A DNA stretch of 64,000 nucleotides, taken from NCBI RefSeq assembly GCF_002754935.1, contig NZ_CP018092.1:558001-622000 (forward strand). Reading direction: 5' to 3'. This stretch comes from Thermostichus lividus PCC 6715 (GTDB lineage: Bacteria > Cyanobacteriota > Cyanobacteriia > Thermosynechococcales > Thermosynechococcaceae). The notes beneath the pieces are model-generated. The model worked only from the letters and a program-made list of their open reading frames with translations. It had not been told where the DNA came from and made no database searches. The translations under genes and the position numbers were made by a program. Shown here one piece after another: positions 8,556 to 19,844 of the stretch; within the stretch, counting starts at the first letter, position 1, and each line of letters opens with the position of its first letter.

Positions 8556-10433
8556 CTACACCTCAACTTGCATCCCCATTTCCACCACCTGCTGAGGTGG
8601 GAGCCGAAAATAGGTCATCGGACTTTCAGCATTACGGTAAAGCCATGCAAACAGCACCTTTTGCCAATGCCACAACCCTGCTGCTGGGGTGGGAACAATG
8701 GTACGCCGTCCCACAAAGTAGCTAACCGTTTCAACCTCCGCTGCAATATCCAAGGCGCGCCAGCAGCGCGCCATCGCAGCAGGAATATCAATAGTATCCC
8801 GAAAGCCGTAATTGATGGTGACCTGATACATATTCTCGGCGAGGGAAGCAACATGAAGTTGGTCAGACTCACTCACGTGGGGCAAATCCGCTGTATTTAG
8901 ATGGACGAAAAATACCCGCTGATGTATCACATGGTTGTGGTGCAGGTTTTGTATAAACGCAAAGGGGATGAGTGTCGGCAGGGGTGAAAAAAATACCCCT
9001 GTCCCCGGCACTTGCAGGGGATGCGCTGCAAGCAACGACTCTAGCGAGAGGTGTTGCGTTACTTGTCGTAGTTGGTCTTGGAGGCGATCGCGCCCTTGGT
9101 GCCATGTCACCAGCAACCCATAAACCATCATGCCAAACAGCAGCGGATACCACCCGCCGGCGGGAATTTTGAGGGTATTGGCCACTAAAAAGCTGGCCTC
9201 AATAGCCAAGAGACTCCCAAAAACCACCACCGCTCGCCCCAACGACCAGCGCCACTGTTGTCGAGCTAACAGGAGCAGATAAATTGTGGTCACCCCCATC
9301 GTGACATTCACCGCCAAACCGTAGGCGGCGGCCAAATTTGTGGGCTGCTGAAAAGTAATGACCAGTGCAATCACCGTAAGCAGTAACAGCCAATTGATGA
9401 AAGGAATATAGACTTGCCCTCGATGCTGATCATCGGTGATCTGAATCTTGAGCCGCGGCAGATAACCGAGTTTAATGGCTGCGGCAGTCATGGAGAAGGC
9501 ACCTGAAATCACCGCCTGCGACGCAATAATGGTGGCCAACGTACTCAGGATCACAAGGGGGATCACTCCAGCCGTAGGGACAAGGCGAAAAAAGGGATTT
9601 GCGGCGGCGGTGGCATCCGTCAGCACGAGGGCACCTTGCCCAAGGTAATTGAGCACAAGGGCAGGAAAGACGATCCGATACCACGCATGGCGCACGGGGT
9701 GTCGGCCAAAATGCCCCATGTCGGCATACATTGCTTCAGCCCCCGTTAAGGCCAGGATCACCACCCCAAGCAGAAAGAGTGTCTCTTGGGGGGTGGTCCA
9801 AAACAGGTGCATCCCCCACCATGGATTCAAGGCATTGAGAATGAGGGGATGCTGCATAATGTGCCATGCCCCCAGCCCACTGAGAACCATAAACCACAGG
9901 AGCATGACCGGACCAAAAAAGTGCCCCACTCGTGTGGTGCCGTGGGCTTGCACGGCAAAGAGGCTCACGAGAATGGCAACCGTCAGGGGTACCAGCCAAG
10001 GCGCAAGCCCCGGATTGATGACCTGTAGCCCGTGTACCGCTGAGAGGACGCTAATGGCAGGGGTGATGGTACTATCGCCATAAAACATCGCTGCCCCGAT
10101 TAGCCCCAAGGCCACAATGCCACCATACCAACGGGATGCCCCTGACCAGCGGGATAGCACCAGAGCCATCAGCGGAAAAATGCCGCCCTCGCCACCGTTA
10201 TCTGCCCGCAGCGCAAAAGTGGCATACTTGAGAGTGGCAATTAAAATCAATGACCAAATAATCAGGGACAGCACCCCATAGATATTAGCAGGGGTAACAG
10301 CCAAGGCATGAAGGGGATTAAAGGCCTCCTGAAAGGCGTACAGAGGACTCGTGCCAAGGTCGCCATAGACAACGCCTACCGCACCAAGGGTGAGAGACCA
10401 TGACCTCCGAGCGGGTGTAGAAACAGCTTTCAT
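8556..10433 (-). CDS. kup: KUP-family potassium uptake protein
   Basis: The 625-residue membrane protein opens with the KUP signature [22 protein letters not shown] and continues with [32 protein letters not shown], and [15 protein letters not shown], all in the order of the family. Twelve hydrophobic segments are followed by a hydrophilic C-terminal domain of about 170 residues. It mediates H+/K+ symport. Its start overlaps the stop of the upstream ccs1 gene (ATGA), suggesting translational coupling. Confidence 0.95.
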   Translation of the reverse strand: MKAVSTPARRSWSLTLGAVGVVYGDLGTSPLYAFQEAFNPLHALAVTPANIYGVLSLIIWSLILIATLKYATFALRADNGGEGGIFPLMALVLSRWSGASRWYGGIVALGLIGAAMFYGDSTITPAISVLSAVHGLQVINPGLAPWLVPLTVAILVSLFAVQAHGTTRVGHFFGPVMLLWFMVLSGLGAWHIMQHPLILNALNPWWGMHLFWTTPQETLFLLGVVILALTGAEAMYADMGHFGRHPVRHAWYRIVFPALVLNYLGQGALVLTDATAAANPFFRLVPTAGVIPLVILSTLATIIASQAVISGAFSMTAAAIKLGYLPRLKIQITDDQHRGQVYIPFINWLLLLTVIALVITFQQPTNLAAAYGLAVNVTMGVTTIYLLLLARQQWRWSLGRAVVVFGSLLAIEASFLVANTLKIPAGGWYPLLFGMMVYGLLVTWHQGRDRLQDQLRQVTQHLSLESLLAAHPLQVPGTGVFFSPLPTLIPFAFIQNLHHNHVIHQRVFFVHLNTADLPHVSESDQLHVASLAENMYQVTINYGFRDTIDIPAAMARCWRALDIAAEVETVSYFVGRRTIVPTPAAGLWHWQKVLFAWLYRNAESPMTYFRLPPQQVVEMGMQVEV

Positions 10434-11770
10434 CGCTCGGCGGTTTGAGGGGGGGCCTGTGTTTGTAAGGCGGCGGCGATCGCCACCAACTCCTGCTCAA
10501 AGGCTAACTGAGCGCGATTGGTGCGCCCGCCCACGTAGAGGGTCTCCTCGGTGAACAGCCCCCACACCTGAGAGTGAGACACGTAACTCATGATCACCCC
10601 AGCCATCAGAAAGGCAAACCCAGCATAAAACAGGGGAATCCCAGGGTCAGATTTAATTTGTAGGCCTGTGCTGCCCACCAACTCTGTGAGGGTGAGGGTG
10701 ACGTTGTTGATCTGGGTGCTCATTCCTTGGCGCAAACTGGTGAGAAACTCACCATCTGCACCATAGATGAGTACCGTCCCCTGCAAATCTCGAGCAATGA
10801 GAGAAATACCCGCCGACAGATCCGGCTTAGTGGGGATCCAAGTGCCCCAGAGGCGGCCTTTCCCCTCAGTGTTCAGTTGCGCCATGGGCAATTGCAGCAC
10901 CGGGCTTTGATTCAGGCGAAACCGGACGGCTGCAATACTCCAATCTGCTTGGTAGAGGGTTACCCCAGCGTACTTGAGGGGTTGATTGACGTGAATGGTG
11001 CCTCGCTTGACCTCTGTGCCAGTGGCATCGAGTACCGAGAGATCCGAGTAAAACTGATCAATATCTCCAGCGGGTGTGTAGTCAATCCAAAAGCGGTTCA
11101 CTTTCACCGACCAATTCTCGGGGAGGTGAGCCAACGGCCCCGCTTGAATCAGGTGTTGAATGTGGAACGTCGAGCCACTGGGCACCAACTCCTGTGCCAT
11201 AAACCCCGTCAGGGAACCCAGAATACCTCCGAGCAAAATCAGGATCATGCTGGCATGCACCACAATTGGGCCAATGCGCCCAGCAATCCCTTTGCGGGCA
11301 TAGAGTTGGTTATCGGTGTACCAAACGCGATAACCGTTTTGGCTGAGGGCGGCTGCCAAGGTACGCAATGATCCGTGGGGCACTGTAGTACTGAGGGCAA
11401 GCTTGCCAAACTGGCGTGGCTCGCAGTAGTACTGCCAGCGTTGGGCGCTTTTGAGGGCTGGAACTTGTCGAGTAACGGTGCAGGCCACCAGACTGGCACC
11501 AAAGAGCACTAAGAGGGTTAAGTACCACGCTGTTCGATAGACATGATCAAGCCCAATAGCCAGCAGCACCCGCCAACTTAAAAACCCAAAAAGCGCTGGG
11601 TTTTCGGGGTAATTGGTTTGATAAAACGAGAGGGGCTGCCCCTGCTCAATGACGGTACCGGCAATACTGGCCAAGGCAATGATCAGCAGCAGCAGAATGG
11701 CTAAACGGAGGTCGCCAAGGAGCGACAGGCTGCGCCGCCACCAGTATTGCAGAAAAGGTGCAGGGGTCAT
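10430..11770 (-). CDS. ccs1: Cytochrome c biogenesis protein Ccs1/ResB (system II)
   Basis: At 446 residues, the protein has three N-terminal membrane helices ([56 protein letters not shown]), a large lumenal domain and a final helix near residue 385 ([22 protein letters not shown]). [15 protein letters not shown] and the tail match cyanobacterial and plastid Ccs1. With CcsA, encoded elsewhere, it delivers and attaches heme to c-type cytochromes. Neighbouring hemF and the CCB gene fit the heme theme. Confidence 0.94.
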   Translation of the reverse strand: MTPAPFLQYWWRRSLSLLGDLRLAILLLLIIALASIAGTVIEQGQPLSFYQTNYPENPALFGFLSWRVLLAIGLDHVYRTAWYLTLLVLFGASLVACTVTRQVPALKSAQRWQYYCEPRQFGKLALSTTVPHGSLRTLAAALSQNGYRVWYTDNQLYARKGIAGRIGPIVVHASMILILLGGILGSLTGFMAQELVPSGSTFHIQHLIQAGPLAHLPENWSVKVNRFWIDYTPAGDIDQFYSDLSVLDATGTEVKRGTIHVNQPLKYAGVTLYQADWSIAAVRFRLNQSPVLQLPMAQLNTEGKGRLWGTWIPTKPDLSAGISLIARDLQGTVLIYGADGEFLTSLRQGMSTQINNVTLTLTELVGSTGLQIKSDPGIPLFYAGFAFLMAGVIMSYVSHSQVWGLFTEETLYVGGRTNRAQLAFEQELVAIAAALQTQAPPQTAER

Positions 11771-11783
11771 AGAGGTTTGCTGC

Positions 11784-12800
11784 TTAGTGGGACCAGTTCA
11801 CCCAATCTTGGGCTTTGAGGAACGTGGTGTAGAGTTCCGCTTCAGGGCTGTTCGGCTCAGGGGTGTAGTTGTACTCCCAGCGCACCAAGGGCGGCAAGGA
11901 CATTAAAATAGACTCGGTACGGCCATTGGTTTGTAGCCCAAAAATGGTGCCTCGGTCATAGACTAAGTTGAATTCGACGTAGCGGCCACGGCGATAGAGT
12001 TGAAATTGACGTTCGCGATCGCCATACTCAATATGCCGCCGCCGTTCAACAATGGGTAGGTACGCCTCTAAAAAGGCTTGACCGCAGCTTTGGATAAAGG
12101 CAAAGAGGCTCTCCCAAGAGCGGGGGGCAACCGCACCCACCTGGCGGCTATAACTGGCGGCATCGCCGTCAAGATTTGGGCCGCGATAGAGTTCCCCCTC
12201 GCTACCGTCTTGGTAGTCAAAGAAAATGCCGCCAATCCCGCGAGATTCACCGCGATGCTTCAAATAAAAGTACTCATCGCACCAACGTTTGAAGACGGGA
12301 TAGTACTCACTGTGGTGGCGATCGCACGCGGCCTTGTGAACACGGTGAAAGTGCTGGGCATCTTCCGCAAAGGGGTAGTAGGGGGTTAAGTCTGCCCCTC
12401 CACCAAACCACCACACTGGCCCTGCCTCAAAGTAGCGGTAGTTGAGGTGCACTGTTGGCACATAGGGGTTGCGCGGATGCAGCACCATAGAAGTGCCCGT
12501 GGCATAAAATCCATGGCCAGCGGCTTCTGGGCGTTGGCTGAGAATGGAAGGCGGTAACTGCTCCCCCCACACTTCGGAAAAGTTAACGCCGCCCTGCTCG
12601 AGCAGGTTCCCGTTCTTCATCACCCGGGAGCGCCCGCCCCCTCCTTCGGGTCGCTGCCAACTATCCTCTTGGAACTGGGCACCGCCATCCGCTGCTTCTA
12701 ACCCTTGGCAAATCTGATCCTGAAGGGTTTTGAGGAAGGAGGACACCCGCTGGCGGGAGTCACTGGGCAGTGTGGTGGGAGCAGAAGTTGCAACAGTCAT
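11784..12800 (-). CDS. hemF: Coproporphyrinogen III oxidase, aerobic
   Basis: This 338-residue enzyme converts coproporphyrinogen III to protoporphyrinogen IX using oxygen. Diagnostic stretches are [53 protein letters not shown] and [20 protein letters not shown]. It sits in a leftward cluster with chlI and heme-attachment genes, so tetrapyrrole supply and use are grouped here. Confidence 0.97.
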   Translation of the reverse strand: MTVATSAPTTLPSDSRQRVSSFLKTLQDQICQGLEAADGGAQFQEDSWQRPEGGGGRSRVMKNGNLLEQGGVNFSEVWGEQLPPSILSQRPEAAGHGFYATGTSMVLHPRNPYVPTVHLNYRYFEAGPVWWFGGGADLTPYYPFAEDAQHFHRVHKAACDRHHSEYYPVFKRWCDEYFYLKHRGESRGIGGIFFDYQDGSEGELYRGPNLDGDAASYSRQVGAVAPRSWESLFAFIQSCGQAFLEAYLPIVERRRHIEYGDRERQFQLYRRGRYVEFNLVYDRGTIFGLQTNGRTESILMSLPPLVRWEYNYTPEPNSPEAELYTTFLKAQDWVNWSH

Positions 12801-12879
12801 AGTAGTAATGTGTCAGTCCTATACAACGATCAAAGGGGATAGCACTAATCCCAAGGGGAGAGTGGCAAGGGTCTAGGGT

Positions 12880-13515
12880 CTATTCTACCGTTGCCTGCAG
12901 AGCCTGATCTAACTTGGCCGCAATGGCGGCCACCCATTGCTCGTCCTGTTTGGTATAGCTGCGGGGGGCGTTAGCACCGAGGATCAGTACGGTTGTCTCG
13001 TTGATGGGTTGGCAGATCACCCCTTGGGTGTTGGGGGGTAAATAGTCAAATTCAATGCGTCCTGGGTAAAGGGCTAAATTGACTAGATAGATGGGGCGCT
13101 GCGTCCTCAGGGCGCGCTGGACAATGGCACCAGCTTGGGTCATGGTTCGCGGCCCCAATATCCCCCGCCGTAGGAGGGGGCGATCGCTCCGCCACAGCAC
13201 AATAGACTTTGTCGGCGTGTTCGTTAGCAACGTATAGGAGGCCCACGCCAACTCGGTTTTAAGGGCATCGGGCAAGTCCGGTGCCAATTCAAAGCCCTCC
13301 TCGCCCTCTAAGATCACCGCCTCTGGTGGCCGCGGCTGCACCTGCTGCCAAATGAGGGTGGTTAAGATCAAGACAGCGGCTAAAATCACGCCAACTACAT
13401 CAGACCGGGCTTGGGCAGGGGTTGGTTCAACGGTCAGCAGGCGGTTCACCAGCAGCAGCGTGCCCCCAAGAACCCCCGTGGCTAGCGGCAAGTACCGCAG
13501 GAGGGTCGCTCCCAT
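12880..13515 (-). CDS. Cofactor assembly of complex C subunit B (CCB2/CCB4-like)
   Basis: Two closely spaced N-terminal membrane helices (YLPLATGVLGGTLLLVNRLL and VVGVILAAVLILTTLIWQ) are followed by a soluble domain with GFELAPDLPDALKTELAW and QGVICQPINETTVLILGANAPRSYTKQDEQW. This pattern is that of cyanobacterial relatives of the plastid CCB proteins, which attach heme ci to cytochrome b6 of the b6f complex. The gene is two bases from chlI. Confidence 0.82.
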   Translation of the reverse strand: MGATLLRYLPLATGVLGGTLLLVNRLLTVEPTPAQARSDVVGVILAAVLILTTLIWQQVQPRPPEAVILEGEEGFELAPDLPDALKTELAWASYTLLTNTPTKSIVLWRSDRPLLRRGILGPRTMTQAGAIVQRALRTQRPIYLVNLALYPGRIEFDYLPPNTQGVICQPINETTVLILGANAPRSYTKQDEQWVAAIAAKLDQALQATVE

Positions 13516-13517
13516 CC

Positions 13518-14600
13518 TTAGGCTGCAGCGTGGAGCGCCGCTAAATCAACCCCAAACACCTCTTGGAACACTTTCCCCACCTTATAGCCAGAGTCAATAG
13601 ACTCCAGCGGGTCTTTCCGAAGGCGGTGGCGCAAACAGAGGACAATCACCCGGGCAATATCGCTGACGTTCACATCTGTACGCCCCTCCAAAGCGGCTAG
13701 CGCCTTAGCTGCACGGTTGGTGACCAGATCTCCACGCAGGCCATCCACATCCAGCTCAGCGCAGACGTGGGAAATATTGATCCGCAGTTCGTGGTCAATG
13801 GTTACCTTGGGCAGCAGTGCCTGTGCTGCGACTAGCTTGGCCTGAAGGGCTTCCTGCTCTCTTTGGTACTGGGCTAAAAAGCCTTCGGGATCGTGGTCAA
13901 AGCGCGATCGCTGCTCGACAATTTCCACCCGCAGTGTTGGATCTTTGACGGTGCGGATTTCTGCGTGCATCCCAAAGCGATCAAGGAGTTGGGGCCGCAA
14001 TTCCCCCTCTTCTGGGTTGCCGGATCCCACAAGGACAAACCGCGCGGGGTGACGAATTGAAATCCCCTCGCGCTCAACCGTGTTCCAGCCGGAGGCGGCA
14101 GCATCTAGAAGGACATCCACAAGGTGATCGTCTAGGAGGTTGACTTCATCCACGTAGAGGATACCGCGGTTAGCCTTGGCCAGCAGGCCGGGTTCAAAGG
14201 CTTTGACCCCTTCGGCAAGGGCTTTTTCAATATCAATGGTGCCACAAACACGGTCTTCTGTTGCCCCTAGGGGGAGATCCACCATCGGCACTTTCTTAGT
14301 GGTGGTGGCGATCGGCTCTCCCGCAGCCACCCTCTCCTTGACTGCATCACTCATCAGGTCGGGATCACTGGGATGGCTATTAAAGGGATCGTCAGCGACA
14401 ACCTCAATGTCCGGCAGCAGGTCGGCAAGGGCACGAATGGTGGTGGATTTACCTGTGCCGCGATCGCCCATGATCATTACCCCGCCAATTTTGGGGTCAA
14501 TGACATTCAGCAACAATGACAGCTTCATTTCGTCTTGGCCAACAATTGCCGCAAAGGGAAAAACAGGCCGACGGGGGACAGCAGTGGCAGGCACAGGCAT
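13518..14600 (-). CDS. chlI: Magnesium chelatase subunit ChlI
   Basis: The AAA+ ATPase subunit of Mg-chelatase, which inserts Mg2+ into protoporphyrin IX. Walker A is GDRGTGKST near residue 45, Walker B is [13 protein letters not shown] near 155, and the sensor region includes [22 protein letters not shown]. The helical C-terminal domain is complete and the total of 360 residues is normal. The first residues ([16 protein letters not shown]) form the usual variable leader. Confidence 0.97.
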   Translation of the reverse strand: MPVPATAVPRRPVFPFAAIVGQDEMKLSLLLNVIDPKIGGVMIMGDRGTGKSTTIRALADLLPDIEVVADDPFNSHPSDPDLMSDAVKERVAAGEPIATTTKKVPMVDLPLGATEDRVCGTIDIEKALAEGVKAFEPGLLAKANRGILYVDEVNLLDDHLVDVLLDAAASGWNTVEREGISIRHPARFVLVGSGNPEEGELRPQLLDRFGMHAEIRTVKDPTLRVEIVEQRSRFDHDPEGFLAQYQREQEALQAKLVAAQALLPKVTIDHELRINISHVCAELDVDGLRGDLVTNRAAKALAALEGRTDVNVSDIARVIVLCLRHRLRKDPLESIDSGYKVGKVFQEVFGVDLAALHAAA

Positions 14601-14657
14601 TGCATCGTAAAAACAGCATTAATCATTGTGCCATAGAGCGGCCTCCTCAGGAGCCGC

Positions 14658-15374
14658 CTAGCCGCTGAGGAGTGCTTTCATATCCCGTACCGCCTGTACC
14701 AATCCCACCAAGACGGCACGGCTAATAATGGTGTGGCCAATATTTAACTCTTCCATACCTTCAAGGCGGGCGACAGCCTGAACATTTTGGTAGGTGAGGC
14801 CATGACCGGCATTCACCCGTAACCCTAAGGCTTTGGCAGTGCTAACTCCCTGAGCCAGTGCCGCTAACTCTTGCTGCTGCGCGGCTTCCCCCTTGGCTTC
14901 GGCATAGCGCCCTGTGTGCAGTTCAACCAACTGGGCACCGGTGCTGGCGGCAGCGTTTAACTGCGCTGGATCGGCATCAATAAACAAACTGACCGGAATC
15001 CCCTTTCCTTGCAGCGTCTGCACCACTTGGGTGAGGCTCTCTTGCTGCCCTAGGACATCCAACCCCCCTTCCGTGGTCACTTCCTCCCGCCGCTCCGGCA
15101 CAAGGGTGACATAATCTGGGCGCAGGTCGAGGGCGATCGCCACCATCTCTGGAGTCGCAGCCATTTCTAGGTTCAGGTGGCTGCGCACGGTTTGGCGCAG
15201 CAGTCGCACATCCCGCTCCTGAATATGGCGACGGTCTTCGCGCAGGTGCACCGTAATCCCATCAGCACCACCCAGTTCAGCCAAAACAGCAGCGGCAACC
15301 GGATCTGGCTCGACAGTGCGGCGGGCTTGGCGGATGGTTGCCACATGGTCAATGTTGACACCGAGGGTTACCAA
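14658..15374 (-). CDS. pdxJ: Pyridoxine 5'-phosphate synthase
   Basis: This 238-residue TIM-barrel protein begins [22 protein letters not shown], the PdxJ phosphate-site signature, and contains [40 protein letters not shown] and [12 protein letters not shown]. It joins amino-acetone phosphate and deoxyxylulose phosphate to make vitamin B6. The insertion element at 15442 begins about 65 bases upstream of its start and may have replaced part of its promoter region. Confidence 0.96.
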   Translation of the reverse strand: MVTLGVNIDHVATIRQARRTVEPDPVAAAVLAELGGADGITVHLREDRRHIQERDVRLLRQTVRSHLNLEMAATPEMVAIALDLRPDYVTLVPERREEVTTEGGLDVLGQQESLTQVVQTLQGKGIPVSLFIDADPAQLNAAASTGAQLVELHTGRYAEAKGEAAQQQELAALAQGVSTAKALGLRVNAGHGLTYQNVQAVARLEGMEELNIGHTIISRAVLVGLVQAVRDMKALLSG

Positions 15375-15485
15375 GGTAATAAATTCCTCTTTTCACAAGT
15401 AAAACCACTGTGTATTTTAGCGAATTAGGGCGTTGCACAATTTGACTTCTCTCCTCCTTGAAAGAGAGGGGATTCCCAAAGGATG

Positions 15486-16775
15486 CTACGCAACGGGCTG
15501 AAGCCGCGTTGCTTCGCTTTTCCCTTGAGCTGTCACCCACAACTTAATACGGGTGGGGGCAGTCAAAGACCCCCTACCAACTCCGCTCAGACTCAATCCA
15601 AGCATCGTCGCTACTTTACGCAGGATGTTGGCAGCGCCATTACAATCCGCGTTGATGTACCAATTCTGAGCAGTCCTGAACAAGCCTCGCTTCGTCCGCT
15701 TCCCCGATGACTTCCAGCTATCAGGTTTTTCACCGAATGTCGGCAAAAAGTCACCATCCACAAACGATGCTTGAGAGGTATACGACTCCTCAGTTTCAAC
15801 AAACTCTATCCCGTACTGCTCCGCTAATTGAGCAATCCGCTCTTTCAGTCTCGCAGTTGGGATCTGCACAAACTTCTGATTGGTCTTCTTGCCTAGGTTG
15901 GAACCGTCCTTTTGCTGCTGGTTCCAGCCAAATACAATCCGACCAATCCGGTTACGGGTGCAATGGTCAATCACAATCCTAGCCGCTTTGTTCACTGCAT
16001 CACGTATCTGCCGATTGCGCTTCTCAGTGAGTTGTGCCAGTCGCTTTGACCAAAAGCCTTGAGGCTTACCTTCTTTCAGCTTGGCAATTTGCTTGTTGTA
16101 CCAGCGGTTCAACGATTTCAGGTGCAGTCCATCCACAATGAAGCTGGTTCCCACATTGCTGACGCAGGTGAGCCAGTTGTTTAATCCCGAATCGATGCCC
16201 AGCACCCGCATCGGGTCTACATCAATCTGAACGGGGTTCAGACGATAGACAAACTCAGCGTAGAAACACCCATTGCGCGGCAGAATCCGCAGTTCCTTGA
16301 TGTCCTCAAATTTGAGATTGGAGGGCATGGGGACAGTGAACGAATCAATCTGAAACCACACTTTCACTAACTGCCCCAGCGGAACCCGGATCATCCCATC
16401 AACCAACTTCAGCGCTTGTTTGGGATAGCTGACTACTGCCAACCCTCCCTTCTTGCGGTAATTTGGCATCCTGGGTTTCTCTGCCAGTTCTCCACCTCGC
16501 CACAGTTTCAACAATGCTCGGTAGGACTTAAACGACTCGTAGACCGAAATCAAGGTTTGCTGTGCAGCCTGGGAGTAAAGAGCTTGGAAGTGCTTACTGG
16601 TCTTGTATTCGTAACTCAGGCTATGCTTGCCAATCCACTGCCCGGTCTTAAAGTGCAGTTGACGAGCATAGTAGATGCCCTGATTGGTTAGCTTGTTTGC
16701 CTCAGAGCAGACAAATTCCATCACCCCCTTAAGTTCGTTATTGGGGTTGAGCAAAACTTGCTGACATCCAAACAT
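15486..16775 (-). CDS. tnpB: TnpB RNA-guided nuclease, zinc-finger-less type
   Basis: Starting at MFGCQQVLLNPNNELKG (ATG at 16773-16775) the protein has 429 residues. The RuvC-like acidic residues sit in VLGIDSGLNNW (D), VETEESYTSQASF (E) and YINADCNGAANILR (D). The region between the last two lacks the CxxC pairs of the usual zinc ribbon and instead reads DGDFLPTFGEKPD, as in the IS1341-like subgroup. The last 28 or so codons (SLTAPTRIKLWVTAQGKSEA...) lie in the part conserved with the non-coding copy B, that is, probably inside the guide-RNA scaffold. Biochemically unproven here. Confidence 0.88.
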   Translation of the reverse strand: MFGCQQVLLNPNNELKGVMEFVCSEANKLTNQGIYYARQLHFKTGQWIGKHSLSYEYKTSKHFQALYSQAAQQTLISVYESFKSYRALLKLWRGGELAEKPRMPNYRKKGGLAVVSYPKQALKLVDGMIRVPLGQLVKVWFQIDSFTVPMPSNLKFEDIKELRILPRNGCFYAEFVYRLNPVQIDVDPMRVLGIDSGLNNWLTCVSNVGTSFIVDGLHLKSLNRWYNKQIAKLKEGKPQGFWSKRLAQLTEKRNRQIRDAVNKAARIVIDHCTRNRIGRIVFGWNQQQKDGSNLGKKTNQKFVQIPTARLKERIAQLAEQYGIEFVETEESYTSQASFVDGDFLPTFGEKPDSWKSSGKRTKRGLFRTAQNWYINADCNGAANILRKVATMLGLSLSGVGRGSLTAPTRIKLWVTAQGKSEATRLQPVA

Positions 16776-16829
16776 GGTGAGTTTATGCGACAATTGTCTA
16801 CAGCGTAGCACAGATAGACAAACAGGTAA

Positions 16830-17022
16830 ACTATGGACTACCAGAAAAGCCGCAGTGCATCGAATTAAGGGGCGAACTGCACAGTTCCTCAGACAGGAAT
16901 TCCCTAATCCATTAATGAAACTGCCGTCCATGTGGACATCCAGTTACTTTGTCTCAACGGCTGGCAATGTTAGCAGCGAAACAATTCAGCGCTACATTGA
17001 AGCTCAGGGCAAGAGTAATTGA
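16830..17022 (+). pseudogene. tnpA: Truncated tnpA of copy A
   Basis: The C-terminal segment of a Y1 (HUH) transposase is readable: TAQFLRQEFP, LPSMWTSSYFVSTAGNVSSE, and TIQRYIEAQGKSN before the stop. The N-terminal half with the HUH pair is missing; upstream sequence runs straight into the divergent tnpB start. So the element retains tnpB but not a working transposase. Confidence 0.75.
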
Positions 17023-17159
17023 CCTTACTAGGGGCTAAAGCCCCCTGAGTTGGCTGTATCCCCTCGCTAAAGCGGAGGGGTTTTAGCCCGCCCACATCAC
17101 TCCTATAAAATTCGGAATCAAGTGGGTGCGTTGGGTCGAGGTAGCCAGTTTATTTGATT

Positions 17160-17529
17160 GAGGAATGGTCAAGATTAACGCCAGAAGAAACAGTCAAATT
17201 AGAGCAGCTTTTGCAACACTCAAAGCAATTAAAAAAAGCGTACCGATGAGAAGAAGAGTTGAGTGGAATTGATGAGCAGTCGTTGACGGTTGAGGAAGGG
17301 AAGCGTCGAATTCACGAATGGCTAAATCACGCACGAGCCGTTTACAATCAAGCAATCACAACGCTTGGAAACCCTTTAGATGGAATTAGCAACTACTTTA
17401 GAAACCGCACTACCAGTGAAGCAATGGCGGGAATCAATATATCGTATTAAGTTGATTAAGCAATAAGCGTATGGCTTTGTAAACTTAAACAATTTTCGGG
17501 AAAGTTTGTTAGCGTGCTTCTCTAATTAG
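17160..17529 (+). pseudogene. ISL3-family transposase C-terminal remnant
   Basis: Reading across one frame change and two in-frame stops gives EEWSRLTPEETVKLEQLLQ, LKKAYR, HEWLNHARAVYNQAI, GISNYFRNRTTSEAMAGIN, then RIKLIKQ-stop-AYGFVNLNNFRESLLACFSN. That is the recognisable end of an ISL3 transposase with the last catalytic glutamate region. It is unlike the intact ISL3 copy at 22293 in detail, so it is a different, older insertion. It directly abuts the left end of copy A. Confidence 0.75.
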
Positions 17530-17873
17530 TAAAATTATCACCACACTAATGGGAGAGCCGAAAAGAATAAGCTTGTGAAAGTTAATCTGGGCTAATTTTA
17601 GTTAGCCAACAAGTTCATCAATCTAGGTTGGTTGCATTTCTTGATTGAACGAGGGGGGTCGGAAACACGAACTTCTCTAAGCTGGAAAACCGACCCTTCC
17701 TTGTGTGAACTGAGTTCTACTATATTCTCATAGGCTGGTTCTCTGAGCATCAGACTTAAATTGTCAACTCCAGTCCTGACATGAGGTGTAAGCCCATATC
17801 AAGCCCGTGGTGATGATTTAGCCTGCAACCATAGACAGTTTTTGAGATTTTACAAGCATGGAGGATATTGTCG
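17530..17873. other. Non-coding upstream region of dnaK
   Basis: These 344 bases contain no convincing gene. A GGAGGA ribosome binding site at 17860-17865 lies eight bases before the dnaK ATG at 17874. A possible -10 element TATATT is near 17721, without a well-spaced -35. I saw no CIRCE-type inverted repeat (TTAGCACTC-N9-GAGTGCTAA), the usual HrcA site at heat-shock genes. Confidence 0.4.
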
Positions 17874-19742
17874 ATGGCAAAAGTTGTTGGAATTGACTTA
17901 GGAACAACAAATTCCTGTGTAGCAGTCATGGAAGGTGGACAACCTGTTGTGATTGCTAATGCAGAAGGTAACCGAACTACGCCATCAGTCGTTGCCTTTA
18001 CAAAGACTGGTGATAAGCTGGTGGGGCAAATTGCCAAACGGCAGGCGGTCATGAACCCGGAAAATACCTTCTACTCGGTTAAGCGGTTTATTGGGCGCAA
18101 ATATGACGAAGTGACGGATGAATCAAAGCAGGTTTCCTACAAGGTACTGCGTGACAGCAATGGCAATGTCAAACTGGACTGCCCAATTCAGAAAAAGCAA
18201 TTTGCACCCGAGGAAATTTCGGCAGAAGTGCTACGTAAGCTAGTCAATGATGCCAGCAAGTATCTGGGTGAACCGGTGAAGCAGGCGGTCATCACAGTTC
18301 CTGCTTATTTCAATGATTCTCAACGGCAGGCAACCAAAGATGCCGGACGGATTGCAGGCATTGAAGTTCTACGCATTATCAACGAACCAACGGCGGCAGC
18401 ACTGGCCTATGGGTTAGACAAGAAAAGCAATGAAACCATCCTGGTGTTTGACTTGGGTGGCGGTACGTTTGATGTCTCCATTTTGGACGTCGGAGATGGG
18501 GTATTCGAGGTCAAAGCCACCAGTGGTGATACCCACTTGGGTGGCGATGACTTTGATAAAAAGATTGTGGATTGGCTTGCCACTGAGTTTCAGCGCAATG
18601 AAGGCATTGATCTCCGCAAAGACAAGCAAGCCTTGCAACGGCTGACAGAGGCAGCAGAAAAAGCCAAGATTGAACTGTCGGCAGCGACTCAGACGCAAAT
18701 TAATTTACCGTTCATTACGGCTACCCAAGACGGGCCCAAGCACTTGGATATGACGCTGACCAGAGCGCAGTTTGAGCAATTGTGCAGTGACTTGCTCGAT
18801 CGCTGCCGCAAACCTGTTGATCAAGCGCTTCGGGATGCTAAGCTAACGGCGTCTGACATCGATGAAGTTGTGCTGGTGGGTGGTTCGACTCGCATTCCAG
18901 CCGTGCAGCAATTAGTCCGGCAAATGACTGGGAAAGAACCCTGCCAGGGCGTGAATCCGGATGAGGTTGTTGCAGTGGGTGCGGCCATCCAAGCGGGGGT
19001 CTTGGCAGGGGACGTGAAAGACGTGTTATTGTTGGATGTCACGCCGCTGTCGCTGGGTGTGGAAACCCTCGGTGGCGTAATGACCAAAATTATTCCCCGT
19101 AATACCACCATTCCAGTGAAAAAATCGGAGATCTTTTCCACCGCAGCGGATGGCCAAACTAATGTCGAAATCCACGTTTTGCAAGGGGAGCGGGAAATGG
19201 CAGCGGACAACAAGAGCCTAGGAACCTTCCGACTCGACGGCATTCCTCCCGCACCCCGGGGTGTCCCCCAAATTGAAGTCACCTTTGATATTGACACCAA
19301 CGGCATTCTCTCTGTCTCGGCTCAAGACAAGGCCAGCGGCAAACAGCAATCCATTACAATCACCGGGGCTTCGACCCTTGATAAATCGGAGGTCGAACGC
19401 ATGGTGAAAGAAGCCGAGCGCAACGCCGAAGCCGATCGCCGCCGCCGCGAACAAATCGATACCAAAAACACTGCCGATTCCGTTGCCTATCAAGCCGAGA
19501 AGCAGCTCAAAGACTTGGGCGACAAAGTCCCCACCGCCGACAAAACTCGGCTGGAAGGCATGGTTCAAGACCTGCGCACCGCGATCCAACAAGAAAACTA
19601 CGATCGCATGAAATCCCTCACCAACGACATTCAGCAGGCGCTCATGCAAGTTGGCAGTGCAGTCTATTCTCAGCAGACCGGTGGCAGCACTACCAACGGC
19701 GGTGAAGATGTCATCGACGCTGACTTTATAGATCAAAAGTGA
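17874..19742 (+). CDS. dnaK: Hsp70 chaperone DnaK (island-encoded copy)
   Basis: The start at [14 protein letters not shown] (ATG 17874) is chosen over a TTG six bases upstream because of its well-placed ribosome binding site. The 622-residue protein has all Hsp70 landmarks: phosphate-1 loop [47 protein letters not shown], the linker [15 protein letters not shown], a beta substrate-binding domain, a helical lid and the tail [14 protein letters not shown]. It most resembles cyanobacterial DnaK2. It starts a run of same-strand chaperone genes flanked by mobile elements, so it is probably not the only dnaK of the genome. Confidence 0.95.
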   Translation: MAKVVGIDLGTTNSCVAVMEGGQPVVIANAEGNRTTPSVVAFTKTGDKLVGQIAKRQAVMNPENTFYSVKRFIGRKYDEVTDESKQVSYKVLRDSNGNVKLDCPIQKKQFAPEEISAEVLRKLVNDASKYLGEPVKQAVITVPAYFNDSQRQATKDAGRIAGIEVLRIINEPTAAALAYGLDKKSNETILVFDLGGGTFDVSILDVGDGVFEVKATSGDTHLGGDDFDKKIVDWLATEFQRNEGIDLRKDKQALQRLTEAAEKAKIELSAATQTQINLPFITATQDGPKHLDMTLTRAQFEQLCSDLLDRCRKPVDQALRDAKLTASDIDEVVLVGGSTRIPAVQQLVRQMTGKEPCQGVNPDEVVAVGAAIQAGVLAGDVKDVLLLDVTPLSLGVETLGGVMTKIIPRNTTIPVKKSEIFSTAADGQTNVEIHVLQGEREMAADNKSLGTFRLDGIPPAPRGVPQIEVTFDIDTNGILSVSAQDKASGKQQSITITGASTLDKSEVERMVKEAERNAEADRRRREQIDTKNTADSVAYQAEKQLKDLGDKVPTADKTRLEGMVQDLRTAIQQENYDRMKSLTNDIQQALMQVGSAVYSQQTGGSTTNGGEDVIDADFIDQK

Positions 19743-19844
19743 TGAACAATTACTATCATGTTGATAGTAAGTGCTGAAGCGCTTACTAAAAGCTAAACCT
19801 TCCTAACCGCCAATTTGAAAATCTTGAATTAAGGAGCAGTAACC

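Larger units (their letters stand above)
15442..17104 (-). mobile_element. IS200/IS605-family element (copy A) encoding TnpB, with a truncated tnpA
   Basis: The right end (RE) lies at 15442-15485 just past the tnpB stop and ends, read on the minus strand, in GTCAA. The left end (LE) lies at about 17025-17104 with two hairpins (GGGGCTAAAGCCCC and CCCCTCGCTAAAGCGGAGGGG) and is preceded on the minus strand by TTTAT. Both ends recur almost unchanged at 61344-61781 (copy B), which fixes the boundaries. The element carries an intact tnpB and only the C-terminal third of tnpA, so it is probably unable to move by itself. It lies next to an ISL3 transposase remnant. Confidence 0.85.

Noticed and set aside
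17530-17873. CIRCE or sigma-32-type heat-shock promoter before dnaK
   Set aside because: No inverted repeat of the CIRCE form and no well-spaced heat-shock promoter boxes could be found.
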